A stretch of DNA of 64,000 nt from Cupriavidus sp. D384. Lineage in GTDB: Bacteria > Pseudomonadota > Gammaproteobacteria > Burkholderiales > Burkholderiaceae. Both the position numbers and the translations under genes were made by a program. Within the stretch, counting starts at the first letter, position 1. Each line of letters starts with the position of its first letter. The stretch lies in the NCBI RefSeq assembly GCF_001652915.1, contig NZ_BBQI01000128.1:62001-126000 (forward strand), in the 5' to 3' direction. Shown here one piece after another: positions 8,210-17,029 of this stretch. Under the pieces are notes generated by a model. That model did no database searches and was not told the DNA's origin. It saw only the letters and a program-made list of their open reading frames with translations.

Positions 8210-8914
8210 TCAGCGCAGTGGCAGATGCGTGATGGCCGCAGTGGTCATCACATCGCCGAAGGTGTCTTCGATCTCGGCAAGCGCGGCTTCGTGCAGCGCG
8301 TCGTTGCCGATCGAGCGGCCGTCGGCACGCGTGATATCGCGCGTGGCCGAGGCGTCGGATGCTACCACAACGTGATAGCCAAGCGGCACCGCGTCGCGGG
8401 CGGCGCCAGCCACGCATGCATGGGTCATCAGCCCCGCCACCACGATGGTCTTCACGCCCATCGCCTTGAGCCGGCGGTCCAGGTCCGTGCTGGCAAACAC
8501 GCTCACGGTTTCCTTGCGCAGCACCACGTCCTGCTGGCGCGGCACCATGCCCGGCTGGAAGCCCACCGTCTCGCCATCCACGGCAAACACGGCGGCGCCG
8601 GCTGGCGCCACATGCTGGATCTGGAAGACCGGGATCTGATGGCGATCGGCAAACGCAAGCAGGCGCTGCGCGTTGTCCATGGCACGCTGGCCATCGGGAA
8701 TCGGCATCCGGCCGGAGAAATACTCCTTCTGGAAATCGATGATGACCAGCGCCGTCGTGCGGGGATCGAGATGCTCTACGGGCTTGGCACCCAGCATCGC
8801 ACGGATGCCGGGATGCGGATTGTCTTGCGCCGCGTGGACGGCGCCGCTGGCGGATGCCGCGAGCGACAGGCTCACTGTGGCCACACGGAAGCAACGCAAC
8901 AGGTTCAGGGTCAT
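8210..8914 (-). CDS. Exported isochorismatase-family cysteine hydrolase
   Basis: The 234-residue protein has an N-terminal signal peptide (hydrophobic VATVSLSLAASASGAVHA, cleavage predicted after AVHA) and an isochorismatase-fold domain. The catalytic triad is visible: Asp60 in ALVIIDFQKEYF, Lys134 in VVLRKETVSVF and Cys167 in GLMTHACVAGAARDA. Family members hydrolyse isochorismate, nicotinamide or N-carbamoyl amides; the substrate here is not determinable. A signal peptide is unusual for this mainly cytosolic family and suggests periplasmic action. Confidence 0.85.
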   Translation of the reverse strand: MTLNLLRCFRVATVSLSLAASASGAVHAAQDNPHPGIRAMLGAKPVEHLDPRTTALVIIDFQKEYFSGRMPIPDGQRAMDNAQRLLAFADRHQIPVFQIQHVAPAGAAVFAVDGETVGFQPGMVPRQQDVVLRKETVSVFASTDLDRRLKAMGVKTIVVAGLMTHACVAGAARDAVPLGYHVVVASDASATRDITRADGRSIGNDALHEAALAEIEDTFGDVMTTAAITHLPLR

Positions 8915-9054
8915 GACAGGCTCCTCGACGAAATGAGGCGCCAGTCTAGGTTTGCCCGGGTGACCTGTTCAACGCCATGCGCCGCACAGCATTTGTGCGG
9001 CGCATGCACAGGCGCGCCGGGCGCCGACTGCCACGGAATCAGCTGTCCGCCGGA

Positions 9055-9471
9055 TCAGGCGCCATCGAGGTAGATGTTGCGCCGGCCCAGGCGACTGCCG
9101 AGGGCGTCGGGCGGAAGACTCATGCTGGCGGGGTCGACGGCGGCCGGCGCAGGCGCCATGGTCGCGGAGCCCGGCGCAGGCGGCACGCCCATCTGCACGG
9201 TTTCCATCGAACCCTGTGCGTAGGGATTGGCGGCGGGCTGCTGCTGCGCGACGTCAACCGGTGCGGCGGGTGCGGAAGTCGCGGAAGGTGCGGCGTAGCC
9301 TGCGGGAGCCGCGGGGGCGTAGCCAGCGGACGCGGCAGGGGCGACAGGAGCGGCCTGGGTGGCGGTCATCGGCTGGGCCTGCTGGACGGGAGCGACCTGC
9401 TGCGCGAGCAGCGGGTACGACGCGATCAGTGCGCCAGTCATCAACAGGGATTTCGCCAGATGTTGCTTCAT
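9055..9471 (-). CDS. Ala/Pro-rich exported hypothetical protein
   Basis: The 138-residue product begins MKQHLAKSLLMTGALIASYP and ends its signal peptide near LLAQQ. The mature part is low-complexity, rich in Ala, Pro and Gln with repeated YAPAAPAGYAAPS-type segments, and ends with a more ordered tail (PPDALGSRLGRRNIYLDGA). GGAGG precedes the ATG at 9471. The composition suggests a disordered periplasmic or wall-spanning linker protein. No domain is recognised. Confidence 0.6.
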   Translation of the reverse strand: MKQHLAKSLLMTGALIASYPLLAQQVAPVQQAQPMTATQAAPVAPAASAGYAPAAPAGYAAPSATSAPAAPVDVAQQQPAANPYAQGSMETVQMGVPPAPGSATMAPAPAAVDPASMSLPPDALGSRLGRRNIYLDGA

Positions 9472-9653
9472 TCGTGTACCTCCAGAAAAGCCTACAGACT
9501 TGGGAAAGGTCACTGTAGCGTCGAGGCACCTGACAAAGTGTTCCGTTTTGCAACTGTCATTTACGAGGCTTGCGGCCGACATTCATGCGCGGTATTTACG
9601 CGCGCGTGCATCGGCCGCCACCTGCCGCACTGCCACACTGCCGCGTATCCCGA

Positions 9654-10472
9654 TCACGGCGGCGTGATCACTGTCACACGCAGGAACGTTGCAGGAATCT
9701 CGGTGACATCGGGCTTGCCGCTCTGGTTCTGCGCGTTGAACAGCGCCTCCAGCTCGCGCTGCAGGTCGTCACGCTTGCCGTTCGCCTCGGCGGCGGCAAA
9801 CGCGTTCATGGTCGGGCCGTAGTAGTCGCGAAAGGTCGCCAGGAAGTCGGACGGCTTGCCCGCATACCGGAAGACGTAGGTGTCCCTGTCGAAGCCGATG
9901 TTCTCCGGCGGCACGCCCGCGGCGCCGAAGCGCTCGGTCACGATGATTTCGTGGCCCCACAGCATGGGACTGATAAAGCCTTCCGGCGGTGGCGGGGAAT
10001 AGCTCATGCTGATCTTCAGCACCTGCGCGACCAGCGTCGGATCGTTCGGAATCCAGTTGCCCATCACGATGCGCCCGCCCGGGCGGGTCACGCGCACCAT
10101 CTCGCTGGCCACATCCGCCGGTTTGGGCGCAAACATGGCGCCAAACATGCTGACGACCAGGTCGAAGGTATGGTCGGGCAGGCCGGTCAATGCGCAGGCA
10201 TCGCCCTCCTGGAAGCGAAGATTCCCCAGGCCCGCTTCCTGCGCGCGGCGGTTACCGGCGGCCACCAGGTTGCTGGCGATGTCGACGCCCAGGACATCGG
10301 CCCCACGCTTTGCCTCCGGCAGTGCGGTGGTGCCGTCACCGCAACCGAGATCCAGCACCTTCATCCCCGGCGTCACGCCCAGGCGTTCCACCAGTTCGTC
10401 GCCGCTCTCGCGCATGGTCGCCGCCAGTCGCGTGAAGTCGCCCTTTTCCCATAGCGCCTTGTTCGGATTCAT
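9654..10472 (-). CDS. Class I SAM-dependent methyltransferase
   Basis: The 272-residue protein carries methyltransferase motif I VLDLGCGDGTTALPEAKRGA at about residues 39-58, the acidic motif II VLGVDIA, and the post-motif FDLVVSMFGAMFAP followed by VTRPGGRIVMGNW, as in UbiE/COQ5-like enzymes. The C-terminal part (about residues 160-272) probably forms the acceptor site. The ATG at 10472 has GGGGA upstream; an ATG at 10568 is less likely. The acceptor substrate is unknown. It lies 162 bp downstream of the LodB-like flavoprotein gene on the same strand. Confidence 0.85.
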   Translation of the reverse strand: MNPNKALWEKGDFTRLAATMRESGDELVERLGVTPGMKVLDLGCGDGTTALPEAKRGADVLGVDIASNLVAAGNRRAQEAGLGNLRFQEGDACALTGLPDHTFDLVVSMFGAMFAPKPADVASEMVRVTRPGGRIVMGNWIPNDPTLVAQVLKISMSYSPPPPEGFISPMLWGHEIIVTERFGAAGVPPENIGFDRDTYVFRYAGKPSDFLATFRDYYGPTMNAFAAAEANGKRDDLQRELEALFNAQNQSGKPDVTEIPATFLRVTVITPP

Positions 10473-10634
10473 TTGCTTCCCCCTTGTTGCCATGTCGTTG
10501 ACTTGTTGTGCATGCCGACTGTGTCGACACACGGCACCCGCGTTGCGGGTTATGGTTTTGTAGTGCATGGCCCCAAAGTGGGCAATGGGACCGAAGCCCC
10601 ACGCGGCGCACGCGCCACCCGGACGCCAGCCGGC

Positions 10635-11609
10635 CTATCGCACCGGCAGATTCGCGCGTGCGTAGACATCGGACAGTGCGGTACGGCCGGCCTGGTAGGT
10701 CTGCAACGCCCAGTCCGCGTATAGCGCCGCCGCCAGACTGCTTCGCTGCGGCCAGCGCACCACGCCGGCCGCCAGCGCGCCGGCGCGGGTGCCGGACTCC
10801 AGTGCAAAGCGCAGCCCGTCGCCCGAAGCCGGATCGAGGTAGCCAGCCGCATCGCCACAGACGAAGAAGCCCGCGCCCGCCGCCTGACGCAGATGCCGCC
10901 AGCGGCGGCACTCGCGCCAGACCCTGCCTACGGGCCGCATGCCGGTGGGCCATGCCACCGGGGCCTCGCGCGTGCTGCAGAGCGCCGTCCAGATGCAGCC
11001 TTGCGGCGTCGCGTGCCGCCATAGCCATCCATCGGCACCGATGACGAACTCGGAACCGGGATGACTGGCCTGCCCGGCATCCAGCGCGCCAAAGCCGCGC
11101 TGCAGCCACCATGGCCGCGAGTCGATCCCTTCGGCCAGGCCCAGGCTGCGACGCAACCACCCGTTGACGCCGGTGGCGTCGATCACGAGTTGGGCGCCAC
11201 GGGCGGCGGTGTCGGCGCCGTCACCGGATCTGCGCTCAACGCCCACCAGGCGACCACCCTCGATACGCGGCCATAGCCTGGCCGCCGCCAACGATCGGTA
11301 GTCGACCCCGGCGCGCACCGCCGCCTCGCGCAGCCCGCCATCGAGCCGGGCGCGATCCACGGCACGGCCCCGTTGTGTATGAACGGCGGGGCCGGGCCCG
11401 GCGTGGTCGAGCCAGATGTCGGCCCGGGTCATTAATCCGGGCGCGACAGACGCCAGCAGACGTAACGCCGCCGCCGACGCGCATTCGGGCACCGCGCGGG
11501 TACGGCCGCTGCCCACCATCGTTACCGGGCACCCTGCCCTGGCTGCCGCGATGGCCGCTGCGCAGCCTGCGGGACCGTCGCCGACCACCAGCACGCCACG
11601 GGCAGTCAT
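10635..11609 (-). CDS. FAD-dependent oxidoreductase, LodB/GoxB-like
   Basis: The 324-residue flavoprotein has the N-terminal FAD motif VLVVGDGPAGCAAAIAAA and the distal motif FFVCGDAAGYLDPASGDGLR, a pattern of tryptophan-halogenase/geranylgeranyl-reductase-like monooxygenases. It starts 6 bp after the stop of the LodA-like gene, so the two are translationally linked. In LodA/GoxA systems the adjacent flavoprotein (LodB/GoxB) hydroxylates a tryptophan of the oxidase to help build the cysteine tryptophylquinone cofactor. Assignment as LodB-like rests on this family resemblance plus gene order. Confidence 0.7.
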   Translation of the reverse strand: MTARGVLVVGDGPAGCAAAIAAARAGCPVTMVGSGRTRAVPECASAAALRLLASVAPGLMTRADIWLDHAGPGPAVHTQRGRAVDRARLDGGLREAAVRAGVDYRSLAAARLWPRIEGGRLVGVERRSGDGADTAARGAQLVIDATGVNGWLRRSLGLAEGIDSRPWWLQRGFGALDAGQASHPGSEFVIGADGWLWRHATPQGCIWTALCSTREAPVAWPTGMRPVGRVWRECRRWRHLRQAAGAGFFVCGDAAGYLDPASGDGLRFALESGTRAGALAAGVVRWPQRSSLAAALYADWALQTYQAGRTALSDVYARANLPVR

Positions 11610-11615
11610 GATCGG

Positions 11616-13961
11616 TCAGTACAAGGCCAGCGCTTCCGGCCCGGGCGCGCGGCGCCGCACCGCGCCAATCAGCCCTGCCGGGGTGGCATCGCACTGCAGC
11701 GCCTCGGCATAAGGCACCCGCAACCGGCCCGGCGCATGCTGGCGCGGCACGGCGCTGGCATCGGCGGGCAGCACGAACAGGAAACGATAGACGGTGTCGT
11801 GGACACTCCCCGGGGCCGCATCGAGCCGGCGCGCCGACACCAGCCACAAGCGCGTGTGCGACGGCACCTCGCCGTTGTCGCACGCGGCCACCGCGTGACG
11901 CAGTGCGCCAATCCGCCGGATCAGCTCGGCGGAATCGACATGCTCGAACGCGCCAAACAGCATCTGCCCGCGCAATGCGTTGGCAACGTAGTCCGAACGC
12001 TGGATGTCGGCATAGTCGACCTCGCCCGCGGGCGTCAGGTAAGGGCCGTACTCGCCGTCCCAGCCGGGCCGGGCCGCCGCGCCAGCTGCCAGCGGGTGTG
12101 ACGGGTGGTAGCCCAGTTCATCGTCGAGCATCGGCAGCGCGGTGGGCGCGTCGGCGCGATTGAAGGTGCGCGACGCGTCCGGGCTCAACGCCGGCCAGAA
12201 GCTGTTCGATGCCGCGCACAGCTTGATGTCCTCCACAAACGGGCTGCCCAGGCCGAATGTGGCAAGGTAGATGCCGCCCCATCCGCCGGCATAGGTCACG
12301 TCCCAGCCCGGCGCGAACACGCTCGACGACGCGTCGGACAGGAACGACACCATGCGCGGCACGTGCACGCCGTCGGCCTCGGGCGCCTGGCCGCGTGGCG
12401 CCAGGCTGAACGACACCGGCATGGTGGTCTCGCCGGACGGAAACGCGCGTGCCGCGCTGAACGGGTCCATGTGCATCGGATTGGCCGCCAGCCGCTCGGC
12501 GCTGAGCGACAGCGGCGACCCGCTGCGAAACTGCGACTTCGGATCGATCTTCTGCTCGCTGAACCAGCGCTGCAACTCCGCCTGGTCGGCATAGGGATAG
12601 AAGTCCGGCGCGGCCACCACGGAATAGGCCGGAAACACGTGCCTGCCGGGCCATTGCGCCACGCGCGCGCTGACCACCCCTTCCGCGCAGTGATCCAGGA
12701 ACAGCTGCGCGTGATAGCCGCCGTGCTTCACGTCGGCCAGGAACCGGTCGCGATCCGCCGGCTCCGCGCACATGTCGCGATAGGCAGCGTCGGCATCGTG
12801 CCAGCGATGACGGATATTGATGTACTCGGGCGCGTTGCGCGGCTCCGGATAGCGCAGGAAGGCCGGCGCGAAATGCGGGATATAGCGCTCGCGCAACGCG
12901 TTGATGCCTTCCAGGAACAGCTTGAACAGGTCAGAGAAGATGCGCTGGGTCGTGAAGCGCCGGTTGACCACCGGCACCACGCGCCATTGCGCCGGCACCC
13001 GGAACCCCCGCACCTTGAAATGCTCGGGCGTCAGCGGCTCGATCAGCGGCAGCGCGCCCGGCATCAGCCACACGGAATCGCCCTTGCGCACCAGCGCGAT
13101 TGGCGGTGCCGTGGACCCGGGCAACTGCGAAGGGCCCGGGGCGGCGTCCGGAAAGCGCCACGATTGCGAATACGGCGGATCGGCCAGCACGGCCCTGGGT
13201 TCGGGCTTCACGCCCCAGCGCGCCTGCACGGCGCGCCGCAGCTTGTCACCCACATGATGGTGACCAAATTCCAGCGTCAGGTCCGCCCCGGGCACGCAGC
13301 CGCTGCCGAACAGCTTGCGTACGGGCACCAGGAATTCGCGCTCCGCGTCGCCCTCGCGCTCGCCTTCGATCAGGCTCAGCGCACCGGCGCCGCGCGTCCT
13401 GCGCACCAGGAACGCCGCGTAATGCGCAGGCTGTACGCGTACATGCTCGGGATGCCCTGTCACCGTCGGCACATGGCTGCGCGTGCGCGCGTCGTAGCTC
13501 GGCTCGGTGTCGCCATTGCGCGCAATGCCGAGCCGCGAGAACACCAGGTCGGCATGCTGCTGGTGTCCGGTGCGACGCGCCGGCCGGTACTGGCAGGCCA
13601 GCACCGCGATATCGAGCGATGCCCAGTCGTCGGGCAGTGGGGCGCGGGAATAGATGTAGTTCTCAAGCAGGTCCAGATCGGCCAGCTCCATCCCCGTATC
13701 CAGCGCCGGACACTCGGCCAGCGCCAGCATGTGATAGAGCAGGCTGCGCGCCGGGTCGCCAGGTTCCACGGCGCGCTGCGTGGCACGGCTCAGTCCGGCC
13801 ACGCGCGGGTCCGACCAGTCGATCGGCAAGGGACGTTCGAGGATGGCGGCGGTCTCGTCCGCCGACTGCACCGTGGCAAGGTCCAGGCCGTGCCGCAGCA
13901 GCGCCTGTTTCCATGGGGTCGACAATCGCAGCACCCAGGCATGCATGGCTTCGACAGGCAT
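11616..13961 (-). CDS. Putative LodA/GoxA-like CTQ-dependent oxidase
   Basis: This 781-residue protein has no signal peptide or membrane helix. The C-terminal block with Asp578, Cys582 and the FWPALSPDASRTF stretch (588-600) resembles the end of the LodA/GoxA family of quinoprotein amino-acid oxidases, and a LodB-like flavoprotein gene follows 6 bp downstream. If functional it would oxidise a primary amine or amino acid, releasing H2O2. The cysteine and tryptophan of the CTQ cofactor cannot be placed confidently: Cys425, Cys582, Trp561 and Trp589 are candidates, and spacing differs from what I recall for LodA and GoxA. The start at 13961 has a very strong GGGAGG site; an ATG at 14189 is rejected. 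Family call is moderate. Confidence 0.5.
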   Translation of the reverse strand: MPVEAMHAWVLRLSTPWKQALLRHGLDLATVQSADETAAILERPLPIDWSDPRVAGLSRATQRAVEPGDPARSLLYHMLALAECPALDTGMELADLDLLENYIYSRAPLPDDWASLDIAVLACQYRPARRTGHQQHADLVFSRLGIARNGDTEPSYDARTRSHVPTVTGHPEHVRVQPAHYAAFLVRRTRGAGALSLIEGEREGDAEREFLVPVRKLFGSGCVPGADLTLEFGHHHVGDKLRRAVQARWGVKPEPRAVLADPPYSQSWRFPDAAPGPSQLPGSTAPPIALVRKGDSVWLMPGALPLIEPLTPEHFKVRGFRVPAQWRVVPVVNRRFTTQRIFSDLFKLFLEGINALRERYIPHFAPAFLRYPEPRNAPEYINIRHRWHDADAAYRDMCAEPADRDRFLADVKHGGYHAQLFLDHCAEGVVSARVAQWPGRHVFPAYSVVAAPDFYPYADQAELQRWFSEQKIDPKSQFRSGSPLSLSAERLAANPMHMDPFSAARAFPSGETTMPVSFSLAPRGQAPEADGVHVPRMVSFLSDASSSVFAPGWDVTYAGGWGGIYLATFGLGSPFVEDIKLCAASNSFWPALSPDASRTFNRADAPTALPMLDDELGYHPSHPLAAGAAARPGWDGEYGPYLTPAGEVDYADIQRSDYVANALRGQMLFGAFEHVDSAELIRRIGALRHAVAACDNGEVPSHTRLWLVSARRLDAAPGSVHDTVYRFLFVLPADASAVPRQHAPGRLRVPYAEALQCDATPAGLIGAVRRRAPGPEALALY

Positions 13962-14062
13962 CGCGCACCTCCCCCGGACAACCGGCGGCGCGCGCCCGCA
14001 TCCGCCAGGGCACGCGCTTCCATCGGATTTCAATCCGAATTCCATCGCTTTTATTTCTGCCG

Positions 14063-14094
14063 GGCATGTCTTGGCCTTTAGGCCTAGACATGCC
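14063..14094. promoter_or_regulatory. 32-nt near-perfect inverted repeat in divergent intergenic region
   Basis: Outer 9-bp arms GGCATGTCT and AGACATGCC are perfect. After one T/T mismatch an inner GGCC/GGCC stem continues around a TTTA loop. The element lies between the divergent LodA-like gene (start 13961) and iorB (start 14219), about 100-125 bp from each start codon. It could be an operator for both units or a hairpin in a leader RNA. Confidence 0.65.
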
Positions 14095-14218
14095 AGCGCC
14101 GCCTCGCGATGGCGGGCGACATTGACTAATATAGGTGATCGCGGCAGCAATCGAATCGGGGCTCGCGCGCTTGCGATTGCCATTGCCATTGCGACCAGGG
14201 GCGACCGGGGGCCATGTC

Positions 14219-16576
14219 ATGCTGACTCGCAGAACCTTTCTACTCGGCGGTGCGGCGGCGGGCGCGCTGGTGGTGGGATGGACATTGCTGCGGCCCGAGG
14301 ACCGTCTCGACACCGCGCTGCCGCCCCCCGCCAACACTGGCGATGCGCGGCTGAACGGCTGGGTCGTGATCGATGCCGACAACCGCGTGACCATCGTCAT
14401 GAGCAAGGCCGAGATGGGCCAGGGCGTGCATACCGGTGCCGCGATGCTGCTGGCCGAGGAACTCGACGCCGACTGGTCGCAGGTGCGCGTGGCGCAGTCC
14501 GCCGTCGATCCGCTCTACATCAACCACGAGAACCTGCCGCGCAGCCTGCCGTTCCGGCCCGACGACGATGGCGCCCTGGCCCATATCAGCGAATACCTGG
14601 CCCGGCGCAGCGCACGTCTGCTTGGGTCGATGGTGACCGGCGGGTCGACCAGCATCGCCGACCTGTGGCAGCCGATGCGCGAGGCGGGCGCGTCCGCGCG
14701 GGCCATGCTGTGCGGCGCCGCCGCACGCCGCTGGGATGTATCCGCGGAACAGTGCCAGGCCCGATCCGGACGCGTGTTCCACGCGGCATCGGGGCGTTCG
14801 GCCAGTTTCGGCGAACTGGCGGCCGATGCCCGCGAGTTGCCACACCCCGCGCATCCCGCGCTCAAGGACCCAAAGACGTTCACGCTGATCGGCAAGCGTC
14901 TGGGCCGTATCGAAGCGAAGTCCAAGCTGGATGGCACCGCACGCTTCGGCATCGACGCGCTGCCCGATCGCCTGCTCTATGCGAGCGTGCTGATGTGCCC
15001 GACCCTGGGCGGTACCGCGCGCAAGTTCGATGCAAACAAGGTGATGCACAAGATCGGCGTAAAGGGGTTCTATCCGGTCGATGCGTACCACGGCGGCACG
15101 GGCGGCGTGGCGGTCATCGCCGAGAATCCGTTCATCGCCATGCGGGCGCTGTGCGAGCTGCCGGTCGAATGGGATCACGGACCCGCCGCCGGCCTGAACA
15201 CCGACGACGTGCGTGCCGCACTGACCCGCGCGCTGGAAGGCAGCGATGGCGGCCATGCGTTCTACCACGTCGGCGATGCCCCGGCAGCGCTGAAGCGCGG
15301 CAAGATGCTGGAGATGCGCTACGAGGTGCCGTACCTGGCCCACGGCGCGCTGGAACCGGTCAACTGCACGGTGCAGGTGGAGGGCCGCAAGGCCCAGGTA
15401 TGGGTGTCCACGCAGGTGCCGATGGCCGCGCGCAAGGCGGTCGCCAATGTGCTGGGCCTGGGCGCCGACGATGTCGAGATCCACCAGTTGCTGCTGGGCG
15501 GCGCGTTCGGGAGGCGGCTGGAGATCGACTTCATCGTGCAGGCGGCCGACATCGCGCGGCACGCATCGCCCAACCCGGTGCAGACCATCTGGTCGCGCCC
15601 GCAGGACATGACGCACGACTTCTACCGGCCGGCCTGCATGGCCGACTGCCGTGGCGCGCTGGACCCGGACGGCAAGCTGATCGCATGGGAAAGCACCTCG
15701 GCCAGCCAGTCGATTGCCGAACAGGCGCTGCCGCGCGCGTTCGGCAAGCCGCGCTTCCTGACGCGGCTGCTGCCCGACGCCACCATGGCCGAGGGAGCGT
15801 TCGACCAGCCCTACGAGTGCCCCAACCTGCTGGTGCGCCACCATCGGGTGGAGCTGCCCGTGCCCGTTGGCTACTGGCGGTCGGTGGGCCATTCGCACCA
15901 GGCGTTCTTTGTCGAGTGCTTTCTCGACGAAATGGCGGCGGCGGCGGGCAAGGACCCGCTCGCGTTCCGGCTCGAACTGCTCAGGCAGCCTGCCCACCAG
16001 CGCCACGTGCGCGTGCTGGAAACCCTGCGCGAACGCGCGGCGTGGCGCGGGCCTGCGCAATGGAAGGACCGCGACGACGTGGTGTTCGCGCGCGGCATGG
16101 CGATGCACGAATCGTTCGGCAGCGTGGTGGCGCAGGTGGCCGAGGTGACCAGGGATGGCGCCCCCGGCGGCGATGGCTTTCGCGTGACGCGGGTGGTCTG
16201 CGTGGTGGATTGCGGCCGCGCCATCAACCCGAACCTGGTGGAACAGCAGATGGAAAGCGGCATCGTGTTCGGGTTGTCCGCCGCGTTGCAGCAGGCCATC
16301 ACGTTGCGCAACGGGCAGGTGCAGCAGCACTACTTCAGCGACTATCCGCTGGTGGACATGCAGACCTGCCCGACCATCGAGACGTATGTGCTGGACAGCG
16401 ACGCACCGCCGGAAGGCGTGGGCGAAACCGCCACCCCGCCCGTCGCGCCAGCCGTGGCAAACGCCTTGTTCGCGCTGACCGGCAAGCGCCATCGCAGGCT
16501 GCCGCTGCAGGCCGCACCTGCCGTACCGGAGGGCAATGATCCATGGTGTCAGTCCGTCTCAACGGCAAGACCGTAG
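14219..16576 (+). CDS. Molybdenum hydroxylase large subunit, isoquinoline 1-oxidoreductase IorB-like (Tat-exported)
   Basis: The 785-residue protein starts with a twin-arginine signal (MLTRRTFLLGGAAAGALVVG), so it is folded with its cofactor and exported. It has two molybdopterin-binding domains of the xanthine dehydrogenase/IorB type: GWVVIDADNRVTIVMSKAEM with GQGVHTG near the N-terminus, VEIHQLLLGGAFGRRLEIDF in the middle, and the catalytic-Glu loop PEGVGETATPPVAPAVANAL near the C-terminus. Such enzymes hydroxylate N-heterocycles or oxidise aldehydes. Its 3' end overlaps the start of the 2Fe-2S subunit gene by 34 bp. The large-before-small order is opposite to the classic iorAB operon. Substrate unknown. 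Confidence 0.88.
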   Translation: MLTRRTFLLGGAAAGALVVGWTLLRPEDRLDTALPPPANTGDARLNGWVVIDADNRVTIVMSKAEMGQGVHTGAAMLLAEELDADWSQVRVAQSAVDPLYINHENLPRSLPFRPDDDGALAHISEYLARRSARLLGSMVTGGSTSIADLWQPMREAGASARAMLCGAAARRWDVSAEQCQARSGRVFHAASGRSASFGELAADARELPHPAHPALKDPKTFTLIGKRLGRIEAKSKLDGTARFGIDALPDRLLYASVLMCPTLGGTARKFDANKVMHKIGVKGFYPVDAYHGGTGGVAVIAENPFIAMRALCELPVEWDHGPAAGLNTDDVRAALTRALEGSDGGHAFYHVGDAPAALKRGKMLEMRYEVPYLAHGALEPVNCTVQVEGRKAQVWVSTQVPMAARKAVANVLGLGADDVEIHQLLLGGAFGRRLEIDFIVQAADIARHASPNPVQTIWSRPQDMTHDFYRPACMADCRGALDPDGKLIAWESTSASQSIAEQALPRAFGKPRFLTRLLPDATMAEGAFDQPYECPNLLVRHHRVELPVPVGYWRSVGHSHQAFFVECFLDEMAAAAGKDPLAFRLELLRQPAHQRHVRVLETLRERAAWRGPAQWKDRDDVVFARGMAMHESFGSVVAQVAEVTRDGAPGGDGFRVTRVVCVVDCGRAINPNLVEQQMESGIVFGLSAALQQAITLRNGQVQQHYFSDYPLVDMQTCPTIETYVLDSDAPPEGVGETATPPVAPAVANALFALTGKRHRRLPLQAAPAVPEGNDPWCQSVSTARP

Positions 16577-17007
16577 ACCTGAAGTCCGCAACCGACACGC
16601 CGCTGCTCTGGGCCCTGCGCTGCGAGCAGCGCCTGACCGGCACCAAGTTCGGTTGCGGCATCGGCGTGTGCGGCGCCTGCACGGTCTTGCTTGACAACCG
16701 TGCCACCCCGTCCTGCCAGCTACTGCTGAAAGACCTGCGCGGCGTGCGCATCACCACGATCGAAGGCCTGCAGGGACCGGTGGCGCAGGCGCTGCGCGCG
16801 GCGTGGATCGAATTCGATGTGGTGCAGTGCGGCTACTGCCAGAGTGCGCAGCTGATTGCCGCCGCGGCGCTGCTGGCCCGCTGCCCGGTGCCGACAGACT
16901 TGCAGATCGATATGGCGATGCGCGACATCGCCTGCCGTTGTGGCACCTTCCCGCGTATCCGCAAGGCCATCCACAAGGCCGCCGCGGCCGTGTGCCGGCG
17001 CGGCTGA
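16543..17007 (+). CDS. 2Fe-2S subunit of molybdenum hydroxylase, IorA-like
   Basis: The 154-residue protein has the two expected clusters. The plant-ferredoxin-type site is CGIGVCGACTVLLDN (about residues 38-52), and the helical domain site is QCGYCQSAQ with a later ACRCGTFPRI. It passes electrons from the molybdenum centre to an external acceptor. The protein lacks its own signal and is presumably co-exported with the Tat-tagged large subunit encoded by the overlapping upstream gene. No membrane cytochrome acceptor is encoded next to it. Confidence 0.9.
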   Translation: MVSVRLNGKTVDLKSATDTPLLWALRCEQRLTGTKFGCGIGVCGACTVLLDNRATPSCQLLLKDLRGVRITTIEGLQGPVAQALRAAWIEFDVVQCGYCQSAQLIAAAALLARCPVPTDLQIDMAMRDIACRCGTFPRIRKAIHKAAAAVCRRG

Positions 17008-17029
17008 GACGGCTGGCGCGGTCGAAGCC

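Noticed and set aside
12105-14081. 658-codon plus-strand frame opposite the LodA-like gene
   Set aside because: Composition is Arg/His-rich with no motif; the minus-strand gene has a strong ribosome site and a coupled partner.
14240-16492. 750-codon minus-strand frame opposite iorB
   Set aside because: Antisense shadow with no recognisable domain.
13780-16539. 919-codon plus-strand frame overlapping iorB in another frame
   Set aside because: iorB itself carries the Tat signal and all molybdopterin motifs; the alternative frame is Arg/Gly-rich noise.
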